Part shown: piece after piece, positions 24,599 through 33,357 of the stretch | Layout of the letters: every line of letters starts with the position of its first letter | Position numbering within the stretch: the first letter of the stretch is position 1 | Source of the DNA: BB31 sp964582525 | GTDB taxonomy: Bacteria; Pseudomonadota; Gammaproteobacteria; Beggiatoales; Beggiatoaceae | Direction: 5' to 3' | DNA: 64,000 nucleotides | Assembly (NCBI GenBank): GCA_964582525.1 | Contig: CAZOSP010000001.1 | Span: 1 to 64,000, forward strand | Notes under the pieces: model-generated | Databases searched by the model: none | Seen by the model: only the letters and a program-made list of their open reading frames with translations | What the model was told of the DNA's origin: nothing | Made by a program: the position numbers and the translations under genes

Positions 24599-25891
24599 AT
24601 GCGCCTAGTTATGCTTTTGTTTTTAAGTAGTTGGTTTGCATCTTGTTATGTCAAAGCTGCCGAAGAACATTCAGTCATTCTCAGCGATGACAGTGAAATG
24701 ATTTTACACCGCTACGCGGCTGAAAATAGCCAATACTGCCTGCTATGGATCGCCAATGCCTACGGTTTCCGCGATAGCCATCGCCAAGTCGCAAAACAGC
24801 TTGCGCAAAACGGTTTTGACGTATGGCTGACCGATTTACAAGAATCGCTATTCATGCCGCGCAGCGTCCACAATCTACGCACTTTAAGCGGGCATTATGT
24901 CGCAGAACTCATCGAACATCTGTCTTCTGACCTTTGTCCTCTGTCCCCTGGTAGCGACGCGCCACTATTTCTCAGCGGCACACACTCAGCCGCCATGCCC
25001 ATCCTGCATGGTGCGCACAGTTGGCAGGTCAAAATGGGCGATAGCCGCGCACTCGGCGGCATTGTGCTGTTTTCCCCCTCCTTATTCCTTAAAGTGCCAC
25101 AACTGGGTCAAGATGCGGAATATTTGCCCGTTGTTAGCCTCAACCGCCTGCCGATTTTTATATTTCAAGCCGAAGGCGACGGCAACCGCTTACATTTAGA
25201 TAAATTGCTCAAAACCCTGTACGCCAGCGGTAGCCCTGTTTATGCTGAAATACTGCCCGGCATCCGCAGCCTGTTTCCCTTTGACGAAGGGCCCGCGTCC
25301 GCCGCCGCTCAGCGCATACAACAAAGCCTGTCCGACAAACTCAAGACCCGCTTGCCGCTACTACAGAGCGCGCCGCTCGCGCCGATCAGCCAAACGCCGC
25401 TGCAACTACCGGAATTACAAACCGATTCAGGCGTCGATCTGTACTTGAAACCCTATCGCGGCAAGGTACAACCCATGCCGATAGCACTCCCTGATGTCAA
25501 CGGCAAAGCCTACACCCTGGCTGACTATCACGGGCGCGTCACGGTCGTCAACTTCTGGGCAAGCTGGTGTCCGCCCTGCGTTGAAGAAATTCCCTCGCTC
25601 AACCGTCTGCGCGAAAAAATGCGCGATTTACCCTTTACTCTGATTTCCGTCAATTACGCCGAAACACCGCAAACCATTCAAACATTCATGCAGCGCGTTT
25701 TTGTTGATTTTCCGGTGCTGATGGATGAAGACGGACATGTTGCAGCGCAATGGAAAGTCTTTGCTTTTCCTTCTACTTTTGTGATTGATCCGCAAGGCAG
25801 AATGGCTTACGGCGTGAATGCTGGCATTGAATGGGATACAGTGGAAGTCATTGACGCTTTAGAGCATTTATTAAAAAAACCTAAACAATAG
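24599..25891 (+). CDS. Exported hydrolase-like / thioredoxin-like (TlpA) fusion
   Basis: 430 residues from the ATG at 24599, which has GGAGG 9 bases upstream. The N-terminus (RLVMLLFLSSWFASCYVKAA) is an export signal. Residues about 25-250 look like an alpha/beta-hydrolase-type domain (CLLWIANAYGFRDSHRQVAK, GFDVWLTDLQESLF, ILPGIRSLFPFDEGP), though no clear GxSxG nucleophile motif is seen. Residues about 285-430 are a TlpA/ResA-like thioredoxin domain with the redox pair in FWASWCPPCVEEIPSLNRL and the cis-proline region FAFPSTFVIDPQG. The product is probably a periplasmic thiol-disulfide reductase. A heptanucleotide repeat (24919-24946) lies in frame. The role of the N-terminal part is unknown. 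Confidence 0.8.
   Translation: MRLVMLLFLSSWFASCYVKAAEEHSVILSDDSEMILHRYAAENSQYCLLWIANAYGFRDSHRQVAKQLAQNGFDVWLTDLQESLFMPRSVHNLRTLSGHYVAELIEHLSSDLCPLSPGSDAPLFLSGTHSAAMPILHGAHSWQVKMGDSRALGGIVLFSPSLFLKVPQLGQDAEYLPVVSLNRLPIFIFQAEGDGNRLHLDKLLKTLYASGSPVYAEILPGIRSLFPFDEGPASAAAQRIQQSLSDKLKTRLPLLQSAPLAPISQTPLQLPELQTDSGVDLYLKPYRGKVQPMPIALPDVNGKAYTLADYHGRVTVVNFWASWCPPCVEEIPSLNRLREKMRDLPFTLISVNYAETPQTIQTFMQRVFVDFPVLMDEDGHVAAQWKVFAFPSTFVIDPQGRMAYGVNAGIEWDTVEVIDALEHLLKKPKQ
24919..24946. repeat. Heptanucleotide tandem repeat inside the fusion gene
   Basis: Four tandem heptamers TCTGTCT, TCTGACC, TTTGTCC, TCTGTCC, followed by a partial CCTG. Seven-base units shift frame each copy, and four plus flanking bases leave the frame open, encoding about LSSDLCPLSP in a loop. 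Short heptameric repeats of this kind are known from cyanobacteria and large sulfur bacteria, usually between genes. Confidence 0.7.
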
Positions 25892-25926
25892 AACAACCAG
25901 AAGAACAAACAGAGAGGTTTTCTTCA

Positions 25927-26418
25927 ATGATTCTACTCGGCATTGATCCCGGCTCACGCATTACTGGCTTTGGTATTATCCAAGTAGAAAATCGTCAGCA
26001 TGAGTACATTAGCAGCGGCTGTATTCGCACCGAAGGCGGGGCGATAGCGGCACGTTTACAAGAGATTTTTCAAGGCTTAAGTCAGCTTATCGAAGAATTT
26101 CAGCCGCACACCCTAGCGATAGAAAAAGTCTTCATGCACCGCAACGCCGATGCCGCGCTTAAGCTCGGACAAGCGCGGGGGGCGGCGTTAGTCGCAGCGA
26201 CTGTAGCGGGTTTGGTCGTGCATGAATACACAGCCAATGAAATCAAGCAAGCGGTGGTGGGACATGGACATGCGGATAAAATCCAAGTGCAGCACATGGT
26301 GCGTGTGCTGTTAAAGCTGCCCGGCACGCCGCAGGCGGATGCCGCTGACGCGCTGGCAGCGGCTTTGTGTCATGCGCAAACCATGCAATACCTGCAACGA
26401 ATGCCGTCTAAGGGATAA
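25927..26418 (+). CDS. ruvC: Holliday junction resolvase RuvC
   Basis: 163 residues. Metal-dependent endonuclease that cuts Holliday junctions after RuvAB branch migration. The acidic active-site residues are visible: D7 in LLGIDPGSRITGFG, a glutamate in LAIEKVFMHRNADAALKLGQ and the C-terminal aspartates in ADAADALAAALCHAQ. The start ATG at 25927 has AGAGAGG upstream. ruvA and ruvB do not follow; argJ is convergent downstream. Confidence 0.97.
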   Translation: MILLGIDPGSRITGFGIIQVENRQHEYISSGCIRTEGGAIAARLQEIFQGLSQLIEEFQPHTLAIEKVFMHRNADAALKLGQARGAALVAATVAGLVVHEYTANEIKQAVVGHGHADKIQVQHMVRVLLKLPGTPQADAADALAAALCHAQTMQYLQRMPSKG

Positions 26419-26488
26419 TGGCAACCTGCCTTCAAAGCTGGCAGGTTGTTGTGCGCCGAACAGAACAGCGGCTTCCCGCAGCCTTCCA

Positions 26489-27709
26489 TCAAGTACGATA
26501 TTCCGCATTAATTTTCACGTAATCATAGGATAAATCGCAAGTCCACACGGTTTCCGTTGCCGCGCCGCGTCCTAACAAGACTTTAATGCCGATTTCAGCC
26601 TGCTGCATGACCGCTTTTCCTCGCGCCTCGCTGTAGCTAGAGGCGCGTCCGCCGTCCTCAACAATGCAAACATCGCCCAAAAATACGCGCACGGCTTGAA
26701 TATCCAATGCCGACACAGGCGCACGTCCGATAGCGGCAAGGAGGCGTCCCCAGTTCGGATCGCTGGCGAAAAATGCGGTTTTCACCAACGGCGATTGCGC
26801 GATGCTGTACGCGACAGCAAGGCATTCCTGCGCATCGCGCCCTTCTTCGACTTGGACGCTGATGAATTTGCTCGCGCCTTCGCCGTCGCGCACGATAGAC
26901 TGTGCGAGGGTTTGGCAAACTTCCAATACTGCCTGCTTGAAGGCGATAAATGCCGCGCTATCTTGCTGATCTATTAAAGGCAGACTGGACTTGCCCGTGG
27001 CAGCTAACAGACAGGCATCATTGGTCGAGGTGTCGCCATCAACGCTGATGCGGTTAAAACTCTGCTTGACGGCATCTTGCAAACAGGCTAACAACAAAGG
27101 CTCGGCAACCGCCGCATCGGTGGCAATAAACGCCAGCATGGTTGCCATATTAGGATGAATCATGCCCGAACCTTTGGCGATACCGGTAATAGTCACCGGC
27201 TGCCCCTGTATATCAATCTGGCGACTCGTACCTTTCGGCTGGGTATCTGTAGTCATAATCGCGTTAGCGGCTTGCAGCCAATGATCCGCGCTGAGGTTTT
27301 CAGCCGCCTGAGGTATTGCGGCTTGGATTTTTTCTAGCGGCAGCGGTTCGCCGATCACGCCTGTGGAAAAGGGCAGCACTTCGCGGTCGCTGCATTTTTG
27401 CGTGTGTGCCACTTGCGCGCAACAGGCAAGCGCGGCTTTGCGTCCGGCTTCGCCAGTACCAGCATTGGCGTTGCCGGTATTGATGAGCCAATAACGCGGC
27501 TCAGTGGTGGCTAAATGCTGCCGCGCAATCTCGACTGGCGCGGCACAAAAGGCATTGCGCGTAAATACAGCAGCGTGAGTGGTGCCGGGACAAAATTCAA
27601 ACAGGCTTAGATCATCTCTTTCTGTTTGTTTTATCCCCGCGCAAGCAGTGCCGACGCGCACCCCCGCTATTGGCAGGAGTTGAGTTAATGGGGGTAAGTT
27701 CACAGCCAT
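26489..27709 (-). CDS. argJ: Bifunctional glutamate N-acetyltransferase / acetylglutamate synthase
   Basis: 406 residues from the ATG at 27709 (MAVNLPPLTQLLPIAGVRVG), with GAGGA upstream; the frame stays open 61 codons further but the extension is unlike the family. ArgJ transfers acetyl from N-acetylornithine to glutamate in the cyclic arginine pathway. The autoprocessing site is seen in KGSGMIHPNMATMLAFIATD, where cleavage before the Thr of ATML makes the N-terminal nucleophile. Other signatures: INTGNANAGTG, FSTGVIGEPLP, SVDGDTSTNDAC, DPNWGRLLAAIGR. Confidence 0.95.
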   Translation of the reverse strand: MAVNLPPLTQLLPIAGVRVGTACAGIKQTERDDLSLFEFCPGTTHAAVFTRNAFCAAPVEIARQHLATTEPRYWLINTGNANAGTGEAGRKAALACCAQVAHTQKCSDREVLPFSTGVIGEPLPLEKIQAAIPQAAENLSADHWLQAANAIMTTDTQPKGTSRQIDIQGQPVTITGIAKGSGMIHPNMATMLAFIATDAAVAEPLLLACLQDAVKQSFNRISVDGDTSTNDACLLAATGKSSLPLIDQQDSAAFIAFKQAVLEVCQTLAQSIVRDGEGASKFISVQVEEGRDAQECLAVAYSIAQSPLVKTAFFASDPNWGRLLAAIGRAPVSALDIQAVRVFLGDVCIVEDGGRASSYSEARGKAVMQQAEIGIKVLLGRGAATETVWTCDLSYDYVKINAEYRT

Positions 27710-27869
27710 TGGAAAATCCTCTTTGTTATTGTTGAGAATATGCTGTAACGCGCCTAGACTCGCACGTTTTGTTTCAAGTTGATCTAAAATTGGCTGATTT
27801 TTACGGCTCCAGCCGCCAAGTGTAACCAGACGAACACCTACAAACATGCTGTAAGCCCTAAAAGCTATT

Positions 27870-29381
27870 TTAAACTGCGTTATGCAATTCAATCACTTCC
27901 ACACCTTCGCCTTTGTCTCTAGCGGTTTTAGCCGCATCGCAGCGTTGCAACTCTAGCCCATCTAGGTAATTTTGATCAACGCTACCAGTCACATATTCGC
28001 CGCTAAAACAAGACGTATCAAATGTTTCAATATCTTGTTTGCCGCGAGTGGCTTTCACCAAGTCGTCTAAATCTTGATAAATCAGCCAGTCTGCGCCGAT
28101 TTCATGGGCAATTTGCTCGTCCGTGCGATTATGAGCCAGCAATTCTTTAACTGAAGGCATGTCGATACCATACACATTGGGATAACGCACGGGCGGCGCG
28201 GCTGAGGCAAAATAGACCCGTTTAGCTCCCGCTTCGCGTGCCATTTGGATGATTTGTTTAGAAGTAGTGCCGCGCACTATCGAATCATCAATGAGTAACA
28301 CATTTTTGCCTTTGAACTCTAAATCAATCGCATTGAGTTTTTGTCGCACAGATTTTTTGCGCATGGCTTGTCCGGGCATGATGAAGGTGCGCGGAATGTA
28401 GCGATTTTTCACAAAACCTTCGCGGTATTTGATTTTAAGTTCTTTGGCAACTTCCAGGGCGGCGGTGCGGCTGGTATCGGGGATGGGGATGACGACCTCA
28501 ATATCGTGACTAGGTTTGAGGCGTTGGATTTTTTTCGCTAAGGCTTTGCCCATGCGCTGTCGCGCTTTATAAACTGAAATGCCGTCAATAATCGAATCGG
28601 GACGGGCAAAATAAACATATTCAAAAATACAGGGATTTCGATTGGATTTTTTGCCGTAGGACTGCGCGTAAAAATTGCCGGCTAAATCGACAAAAATCGC
28701 CTCCCCCGGCTTCACATCGCGCACCACTTCAAAACCCAAGGCGCACACCGCTACACTTTCAGAAGCCATAATGTATTCATTGCCTTGCGCAGTTTCACGT
28801 TTGCCAAAAACCAGCGGGCGAATGCCATGCGGATCACGAAAAGCCACAATGCCATAGCCAGTAATCATCGCAACAGCCGCATACGCGCCTTGACAGCGTT
28901 GGTGTAAGCCGCTGACCGCTTTGAAAATATCTTGTTCATTGATGGTGTGTTTGCCGATGTTTTGTAATTCGTGGGCTAATACGTTAAGCAAAATTTCCGA
29001 GTCTGAATTGGTATTAATGTGGCGCAAGTCTTCGCGGAACAAATCGTTTTTCAAACTGTCGGCATTGGTTAAGTTGCCATTGTGCGCGAGCGCGATACCG
29101 TAGGGAGAATTGACATAAAAAGGTTGTGCTTCGGCAGAACTTGAACAGCCTGCGGTGGGATAACGCACATGCCCGATGCCCATGTTGCCATGCAGACGAA
29201 TCATGTGGCGGGTATGGAATACGTCACGCACTAGCCCGTTGTCTTTACGCAAATACAAACGCTCGTTAGCGCAGGTGACAATGCCCGCTGCATCCTGCCC
29301 GCGATGCTGCAAGACCGTGAGACCATCATAAATCGATTGATTGACACTGGATTTTGCGACGATACCCATGATTCCACACAT
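27870..29381 (-). CDS. purF: Amidophosphoribosyltransferase
   Basis: 503 residues. First step of purine synthesis: glutamine plus PRPP gives phosphoribosylamine. The glutaminase nucleophile is C2 (MCGIMGIVAKSSVN), and HRGQDAAGIVTC, GHVRYPTAG and LAHNGNLTN are the typical N-terminal signatures. The PRPP-binding loop is VLLIDDSIVRGTTSKQII. The gene follows cvpA by 19 bp, the classic gammaproteobacterial cvpA-purF pair. Full length, no anomalies. Confidence 0.97.
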   Translation of the reverse strand: MCGIMGIVAKSSVNQSIYDGLTVLQHRGQDAAGIVTCANERLYLRKDNGLVRDVFHTRHMIRLHGNMGIGHVRYPTAGCSSSAEAQPFYVNSPYGIALAHNGNLTNADSLKNDLFREDLRHINTNSDSEILLNVLAHELQNIGKHTINEQDIFKAVSGLHQRCQGAYAAVAMITGYGIVAFRDPHGIRPLVFGKRETAQGNEYIMASESVAVCALGFEVVRDVKPGEAIFVDLAGNFYAQSYGKKSNRNPCIFEYVYFARPDSIIDGISVYKARQRMGKALAKKIQRLKPSHDIEVVIPIPDTSRTAALEVAKELKIKYREGFVKNRYIPRTFIMPGQAMRKKSVRQKLNAIDLEFKGKNVLLIDDSIVRGTTSKQIIQMAREAGAKRVYFASAAPPVRYPNVYGIDMPSVKELLAHNRTDEQIAHEIGADWLIYQDLDDLVKATRGKQDIETFDTSCFSGEYVTGSVDQNYLDGLELQRCDAAKTARDKGEGVEVIELHNAV

Positions 29382-29400
29382 AATTCACCTCGCTCAGTCT

Positions 29401-29868
29401 TTAAGGAAATCCGCTAATTTGATGACTCAGGATTGAGAAATACGCTATTAATTCAGATGAATGCCACCAACTTGCTTGCTTAAGTGGGGTTAAGGCAAAA
29501 ATGATAACGCAGGCTAAAATAAGCAGCGTGCCTTGTAGAAAGCCAAATAAAGCACTTAACACAAATTCAATAGATGATTTTTTTTGTGTTGCAACCGTCT
29601 GCATTAATAAATGTGTCAACCAACTCGATAACAAGAGGCTAGAGCATAATAAGCTGATAAACGCTATCATTAAACGTATTTCGAGAATAGATGAATAGTG
29701 GATTAAAAAATTTGACAGATCATGTAAAAAAATAGCAGCAATACTACTGGCAACAAACCAATCAAATAAAGATAAGACTGTTTGTAAAAAACTTTGCAAT
29801 AAGCCCCGTAGCATTGAGAACGCTAAAACTAGGAGAATTAAAATATCAGCATTGAGTATTATTTCCAT
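29401..29868 (-). CDS. cvpA: CvpA family membrane protein
   Basis: 155 residues from the ATG at 29868 (MEIILNADILILLVLAFSML); an upstream ATG at 29901 would place the start inside the terminator stem region. Four hydrophobic segments (about 6-25, 30-50, 62-84, 100-122) match the CvpA fold, whose E. coli member is needed for colicin V production and envelope stress tolerance. It precedes purF in the same direction by 19 bp. Assignment rests on topology and synteny. Confidence 0.85.
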   Translation of the reverse strand: MEIILNADILILLVLAFSMLRGLLQSFLQTVLSLFDWFVASSIAAIFLHDLSNFLIHYSSILEIRLMIAFISLLCSSLLLSSWLTHLLMQTVATQKKSSIEFVLSALFGFLQGTLLILACVIIFALTPLKQASWWHSSELIAYFSILSHQISGFP

Positions 29869-29906
29869 GCTTACACTATTTCCTAGAGAATCTCCATTCA
29901 CACAAA

Positions 29907-29946
29907 ATAAAAACCGCTGACAATTTACATTGTCAGCGGTTTTTAT
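29907..29946. terminator. Strong bidirectional terminator after the alpha operon
   Basis: Stem AAAAACCGCTGACAA (29909-29923), 6-base loop, TTGTCAGCGGTTTTT (29930-29944). There are T-runs on both strands (TTTTATTTTT on plus, TTTTTATTTTG on minus). It separates rplQ (ends 30074) from cvpA. Confidence 0.92.
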
Positions 29947-29959
29947 TTTTCGTGAGGAT

Positions 29960-30058
29960 TTATACCTGCATCCGCCAATAGTGCATTTCTCGTTTAACTC
30001 ACTGTTTTAGTAAGCAGTTAAAAACACGCCTGAGAGGCGCAGTTTTTAGAAACGCGCA
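29960..30058. repeat. Degenerate TIR element between terminator and rplQ
   Basis: Left part TATACCTGCATCCGCCAATAG with TGCATTTCTCG follows the arm consensus (ATACCCGCCAGAAACTGCATTTT) imperfectly. Right part GCGCAGTTTTTAGAAACGCG is a weak mirror. It lies just beyond the rplQ stop. Weaker than the other copies. Confidence 0.4.
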
Positions 30059-30073
30059 GAATGGACAACACAG

Positions 30074-30466
30074 TTATTCTTCCGAGACACCTTCGTCATC
30101 GTCAAGGCTAATGCGATCAACTAACTGCACAATCGCCATAGGTGCTTTATCACCAGCGCGATAACCGCATTTCAAAATGCGAATATAACCACCTGGGCGT
30201 TCTTGATAAAAAGGACCTAAATCGGTAAACAGTTTAGTGACCATTTCTCTGTCACGTAAACGATTAAAAGCTAAGCGGCGTTTTGCAACATTATCCGTTT
30301 TGGCTAATGTGATCATGGGTTCAGCATAACGACGCAACTCTTTCGCTTTGACCACTGTGGTCTTAATCATTTCGTGTTGCACTAAAGACACTGTCATGTT
30401 ACGAAACATAGCTTTACGGTGACTAGAGGTGCGACTTAAATGTTTGCCAGCATAACGATGACGCAT
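30074..30466 (-). CDS. rplQ: 50S ribosomal protein L17
   Basis: 130 residues, last gene of the alpha operon. Large-subunit protein near the peptide exit tunnel. Typical N-terminus MRHRYAGKHLSRTSSHRKAM and AKELRRYAEPMITLAK. The C-terminus has a short acidic tail (DDDEGVSEE), a little longer than in E. coli. It is separated from rpoA by 150 bp that contain a TIR-element arm, an unusually wide gap for this pair. Confidence 0.97.
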   Translation of the reverse strand: MRHRYAGKHLSRTSSHRKAMFRNMTVSLVQHEMIKTTVVKAKELRRYAEPMITLAKTDNVAKRRLAFNRLRDREMVTKLFTDLGPFYQERPGGYIRILKCGYRAGDKAPMAIVQLVDRISLDDDEGVSEE

Positions 30467-30513
30467 TTTTCTTTACCTTATCCTAATGTTTTATACTCTA
30501 ATGACTGATGTTG

Positions 30514-30560
30514 CACACTATATTTATACCTGCCAAAAACTACATTCTTTGCTTTATCTG
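30514..30560 (-). repeat. TIR-element arm inside the alpha operon (rplQ-rpoA spacer)
   Basis: On the minus strand: AGATAAAGCAAAGAATGTAG followed by TTTTTGGCAGGTATAAATA, close to the arm consensus. A possible partner arm reaches about 30613 (TACCGTGCCGCGCTTTAACTGC on minus) but is weak. The insertion is in a transcribed operon spacer and does not interrupt a gene. Confidence 0.65.
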
Positions 30561-30616
30561 GTCTAAAAGCGTTTCTGCAAGCAGTTAAAGCGCGGCACGG
30601 TACAAATCATATTTAA

Positions 30617-31618
30617 TTACTGAATGTTGTTTTCGTCATGCAGACCAGGGGGTGGCCAGTTTTCCAGCTTCATGCCTAAAGACAGACCACGCGAAGCCAG
30701 AACTTCCTTAATTTCGTTTAAGGATTTTTTCCCTAAATTAGGCGTTTTCAGAAGTTCTGTTTCAGTACGTTGAATTAAATCACCAATATAATAAATGGCT
30801 TCGGCTTTTAAGCAATTGGCTGAACGTACTGTGAGTTCAAGCTCATCAACTGGACGCAAAAGAACGGGATCAACTTCATCTTCTTTTTCGTCAACACTTT
30901 CTTCAACCTGCGTACCTTTCAGTTCAACCATCACAGAAAGTTGATCTTGTAAAATGGTCGCAGCTTGACGCACTGCTGTTTCAGGGTCAATTGTGCCATT
31001 GGTTTCTAATTCAATGATCAATTTATCTAAATTAGTGCGCTGTTCAACACGCGCCCGATCAACCTCATAGGCAACACGTATAATGGGACTAAAGGAGGCA
31101 TCTAGGTGTAACCAGCCCACTCTCTCGGTTTCTTCATCTTCCTGCACACGCAGGTTAGCCGGTTGGTAGCCGCGCCCCATGCCGATTCTCAACTGCATAT
31201 TAAGCTCGCCGGCTTTATTTAGATGCGCGATCACATGATCGGGATTAACAATTTCCACATCATGTTCAAGCTGTATATCAGAAGCAAGTACGGGTCCCGC
31301 ACCTTTTTTTCTAAGATGCAAGACAACTGAGTGTTTACCCAAAACGCGAATAGCTAAACCTTTTAAGTTAAGCAGAATGTCGGTGACATCTTCTTGCACA
31401 CCGTCAATGCTTGTGTATTCATGTTCAACACCTTCAATACTAACTTCAATAACAGCCGAACCAGGCAGAGAAGACAAAAGCACACGACGCAACGCATTGC
31501 CTAAAGTATGACCAAAACCACGATCTAAAGGTTCCAAAGTGACTTTAGCAGTAGTATCGTTAATTTGCTTAACATCAACAATACGTGGCTTTAATAGTTC
31601 TACAATACCAGTTTGCAT
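30617..31618 (-). CDS. rpoA: RNA polymerase alpha subunit
   Basis: 333 residues. It assembles RNA polymerase through its N-terminal domain (FGHTLGNALRRVLLSSLPGS, EHEYTSIDGVQEDVTDILLN) and contacts UP elements and activators with its C-terminal domain (about 250-325: VRSANCLKAEAIYYIGDLIQ, TPNLGKKSLNEIKEVLASRG). The linker is acidic (ESVDEKEDEVD). Standard place between rpsD and rplQ. Full length and normal. Confidence 0.98.
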   Translation of the reverse strand: MQTGIVELLKPRIVDVKQINDTTAKVTLEPLDRGFGHTLGNALRRVLLSSLPGSAVIEVSIEGVEHEYTSIDGVQEDVTDILLNLKGLAIRVLGKHSVVLHLRKKGAGPVLASDIQLEHDVEIVNPDHVIAHLNKAGELNMQLRIGMGRGYQPANLRVQEDEETERVGWLHLDASFSPIIRVAYEVDRARVEQRTNLDKLIIELETNGTIDPETAVRQAATILQDQLSVMVELKGTQVEESVDEKEDEVDPVLLRPVDELELTVRSANCLKAEAIYYIGDLIQRTETELLKTPNLGKKSLNEIKEVLASRGLSLGMKLENWPPPGLHDENNIQ

Positions 31619-31691
31619 ACAATGAAACCCTCTTCGTGGATATCAAAAAATGATTAGGCAACAAAAAATATCAGCAATACAAAGAATGCGA

Positions 31692-32312
31692 TTATTTTGA
31701 GTACAACTCCACAATCAACTGCTCATTGATGTCGGCTGATAAATCCATACGTTCAGGCACAGATTTGAAGATTCCCGACATTTTATTGATATCCACATCA
31801 ACCCATTCAGGCAAACCAAAACTGCTGGCACTTTCTAATGCTGCTTTAATGCGTAGCTGTTCACGCGCTTTTTCTGTAATGCTAACCACATCGCCTGCAT
31901 TCACTTGAAAAGAAGGAATATTGACTTTTTGCCCATTCACTTCTATAGATTTATGGCTGACTAATTGACGACCTTCAGCGCGTGTGGCTGCAAAGCCCAT
32001 ACGATAAACCACATTGTCCAGACGACATTCTAACAGGCTCAACAAGTTTTCACCCGTTGAACCTTTACGACGCACTGCTTGTTTGTAGTAATTACGGAAT
32101 TGTTTTTCTAAAATGCCATAAATACGGCGCACTTTTTGTTTTTCGCGCAACTGCAAAGCGTAGTCAGATAAGCGTTGACGACGATCACCATGCTGACCTG
32201 GGGTTTTATCCATTTGGCATTTGGTGTCTAACGCACGATTGCGGCTTTTTAAAAATAAATCTGTACCTTCGCGGCGGCTTAATTTACATTTTGGACCAAT
32301 ATATCTTGCCAT
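31692..32312 (-). CDS. rpsD: 30S ribosomal protein S4
   Basis: 206 residues. Primary 16S-binding protein; in E. coli it also represses the alpha operon by binding the rpsM leader. N-terminus ARYIGPKCKLSRREGTDLFL; the S4 RNA-binding domain spans about 96-155 (RLDNVVYRMGFAATRAEGRQ, VSHKSIEVNGQKVN). Six bases after the rpsK stop, so coupled. Confidence 0.98.
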   Translation of the reverse strand: MARYIGPKCKLSRREGTDLFLKSRNRALDTKCQMDKTPGQHGDRRQRLSDYALQLREKQKVRRIYGILEKQFRNYYKQAVRRKGSTGENLLSLLECRLDNVVYRMGFAATRAEGRQLVSHKSIEVNGQKVNIPSFQVNAGDVVSITEKAREQLRIKAALESASSFGLPEWVDVDINKMSGIFKSVPERMDLSADINEQLIVELYSK

Positions 32313-32318
32313 CTTACT

Positions 32319-32705
32319 TTACACCCTGCGTCGTTTAGGAGGACGGCAACCATTGTGAGGAATGGGTGTCACATCCGTGATACTGGTAATCTTAAAACCA
32401 TTGGCATTTAGTGAGCGCACTGCGGACTCGCGCCCGGGACCGGGGCCTTTGATGCGTACTTCGAGATTCTTCATACCAAAATCTTTTACCACATTACCGA
32501 CTTTTTCTGCTGCAATCTGCGCCGCAAAAGGTGTACTTTTACGCGAGCCACGAAAGCCGCTACCGCCGGCTGTTGCCCATGCCAGCGCATTACCTTGACG
32601 ATCGGTAATAGTAATAATGGTGTTATTGAAGGAAGCGTGAATATGCGCAATGCCTTCAGAGACATTTTTTTTAACTTTTTTTGTACGAGCTTGAGGTTTA
32701 GCCAT
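32319..32705 (-). CDS. rpsK: 30S ribosomal protein S11
   Basis: 128 residues. Platform protein of the small subunit near the mRNA exit. Signatures: HASFNNTIITITDRQGNALA, WATAGGSGFRGSRKSTPFAA, GPGPGRESAVRSLNANGFKI and the C-terminal PHNGCRPPKRRRV. Follows rpsM by 14 bp. Confidence 0.98.
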   Translation of the reverse strand: MAKPQARTKKVKKNVSEGIAHIHASFNNTIITITDRQGNALAWATAGGSGFRGSRKSTPFAAQIAAEKVGNVVKDFGMKNLEVRIKGPGPGRESAVRSLNANGFKITSITDVTPIPHNGCRPPKRRRV

Positions 32706-32719
32706 GTGATGTCACCTAG

Positions 32720-33076
32720 TTATTTCTTAATCATTCTGCGAGGACCTTTACGAGTACGCGCATTGGTGCGGGTACGTTGACCACGCAAAGGTAAACTACG
32801 GCGATGACGAATACCGCGATAACAACCTAAATCCATCAAACGCTTAATATTCATTGCAATTTCACGGCGCAGATCACCTTCTACAGTGAACTTAGCCACT
32901 TCACCACGCAAAGTATCTAGTTCGGGTTCAGACAAGTCTTTAACTTTGGTTTCAGGTGCGATATTAGCACTTTCGCAAATTTCACGAGCCCGCGTTGGGC
33001 CAATACCGTAAATGGCTGTCAAGCCTATAACAACATGCTTATGAACTGGAATATTGATGCCTGCAATACGGGACAT
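32720..33076 (-). CDS. rpsM: 30S ribosomal protein S13
   Basis: 118 residues, first gene of the alpha operon. Head protein that contacts the P-site tRNA and bridges to L5. N-terminus SRIAGINIPVHKHVVIGLTA, helix-two-turn-helix in the middle and the basic tail RSLPLRGQRTRTNARTRKGP. It has its own promoter upstream, overlapping the end of rpmJ. Confidence 0.98.
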   Translation of the reverse strand: MSRIAGINIPVHKHVVIGLTAIYGIGPTRAREICESANIAPETKVKDLSEPELDTLRGEVAKFTVEGDLRREIAMNIKRLMDLGCYRGIRHRRSLPLRGQRTRTNARTRKGPRRMIKK

Positions 33077-33168
33077 GTTTTTATCTCTACTGTGCTGCCA
33101 AACTTGGGTGTTTTTGTGCTTAAGGATTTATCAAGACCAAGCTCTAAAAGAATTTGGAAAAGCCGAGC

Positions 33169-33197
33169 AGTATAACACCAAAATTTTGAATTAACAA
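33169..33197 (-). promoter_or_regulatory. Promoter of the alpha operon (rpsM-rplQ)
   Basis: On the minus strand TTGTTA (33192-33197), a 17-base spacer, then TATACT (33169-33174). It starts just downstream of the rpmJ stop and leaves an untranslated leader of about 85 bases before rpsM, a plausible size for an S4-responsive leader as in E. coli. The S4 pseudoknot itself was not established. Confidence 0.6.
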
Positions 33198-33200
33198 TGC

Positions 33201-33314
33201 TTAACCTTGGCGTTGTTTATGCCGAGGTTCTGTGCAAATGACACGTACAGAACCATTACGTCGAATAATCCTGCAATTACGACAAATTTTTTTAACTGAA
33301 GCTCTCACTTTCAT
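33201..33314 (-). CDS. rpmJ: 50S ribosomal protein L36
   Basis: 37 residues: MKVRASVKKICRNCRIIRRN, then GSVRVICTEPRHKQRQG. This is the zinc-binding (C+) form with ligands C11, C14, C27 and H32 in a CX2C-X12-CX4H arrangement. It stands at its usual place between secY and rpsM. The gene is too short for most ORF filters but unambiguous. Confidence 0.97.
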   Translation of the reverse strand: MKVRASVKKICRNCRIIRRNGSVRVICTEPRHKQRQG

Positions 33315-33357
33315 TTTTAATCTCCACTAAATCTGACTGACTGTACTACTAAGTATT

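Noticed and set aside
27710..27892. N-terminal 61-residue extension of argJ
   Set aside because: The ATG at 27709 has a ribosome binding site and matches the normal ArgJ start.
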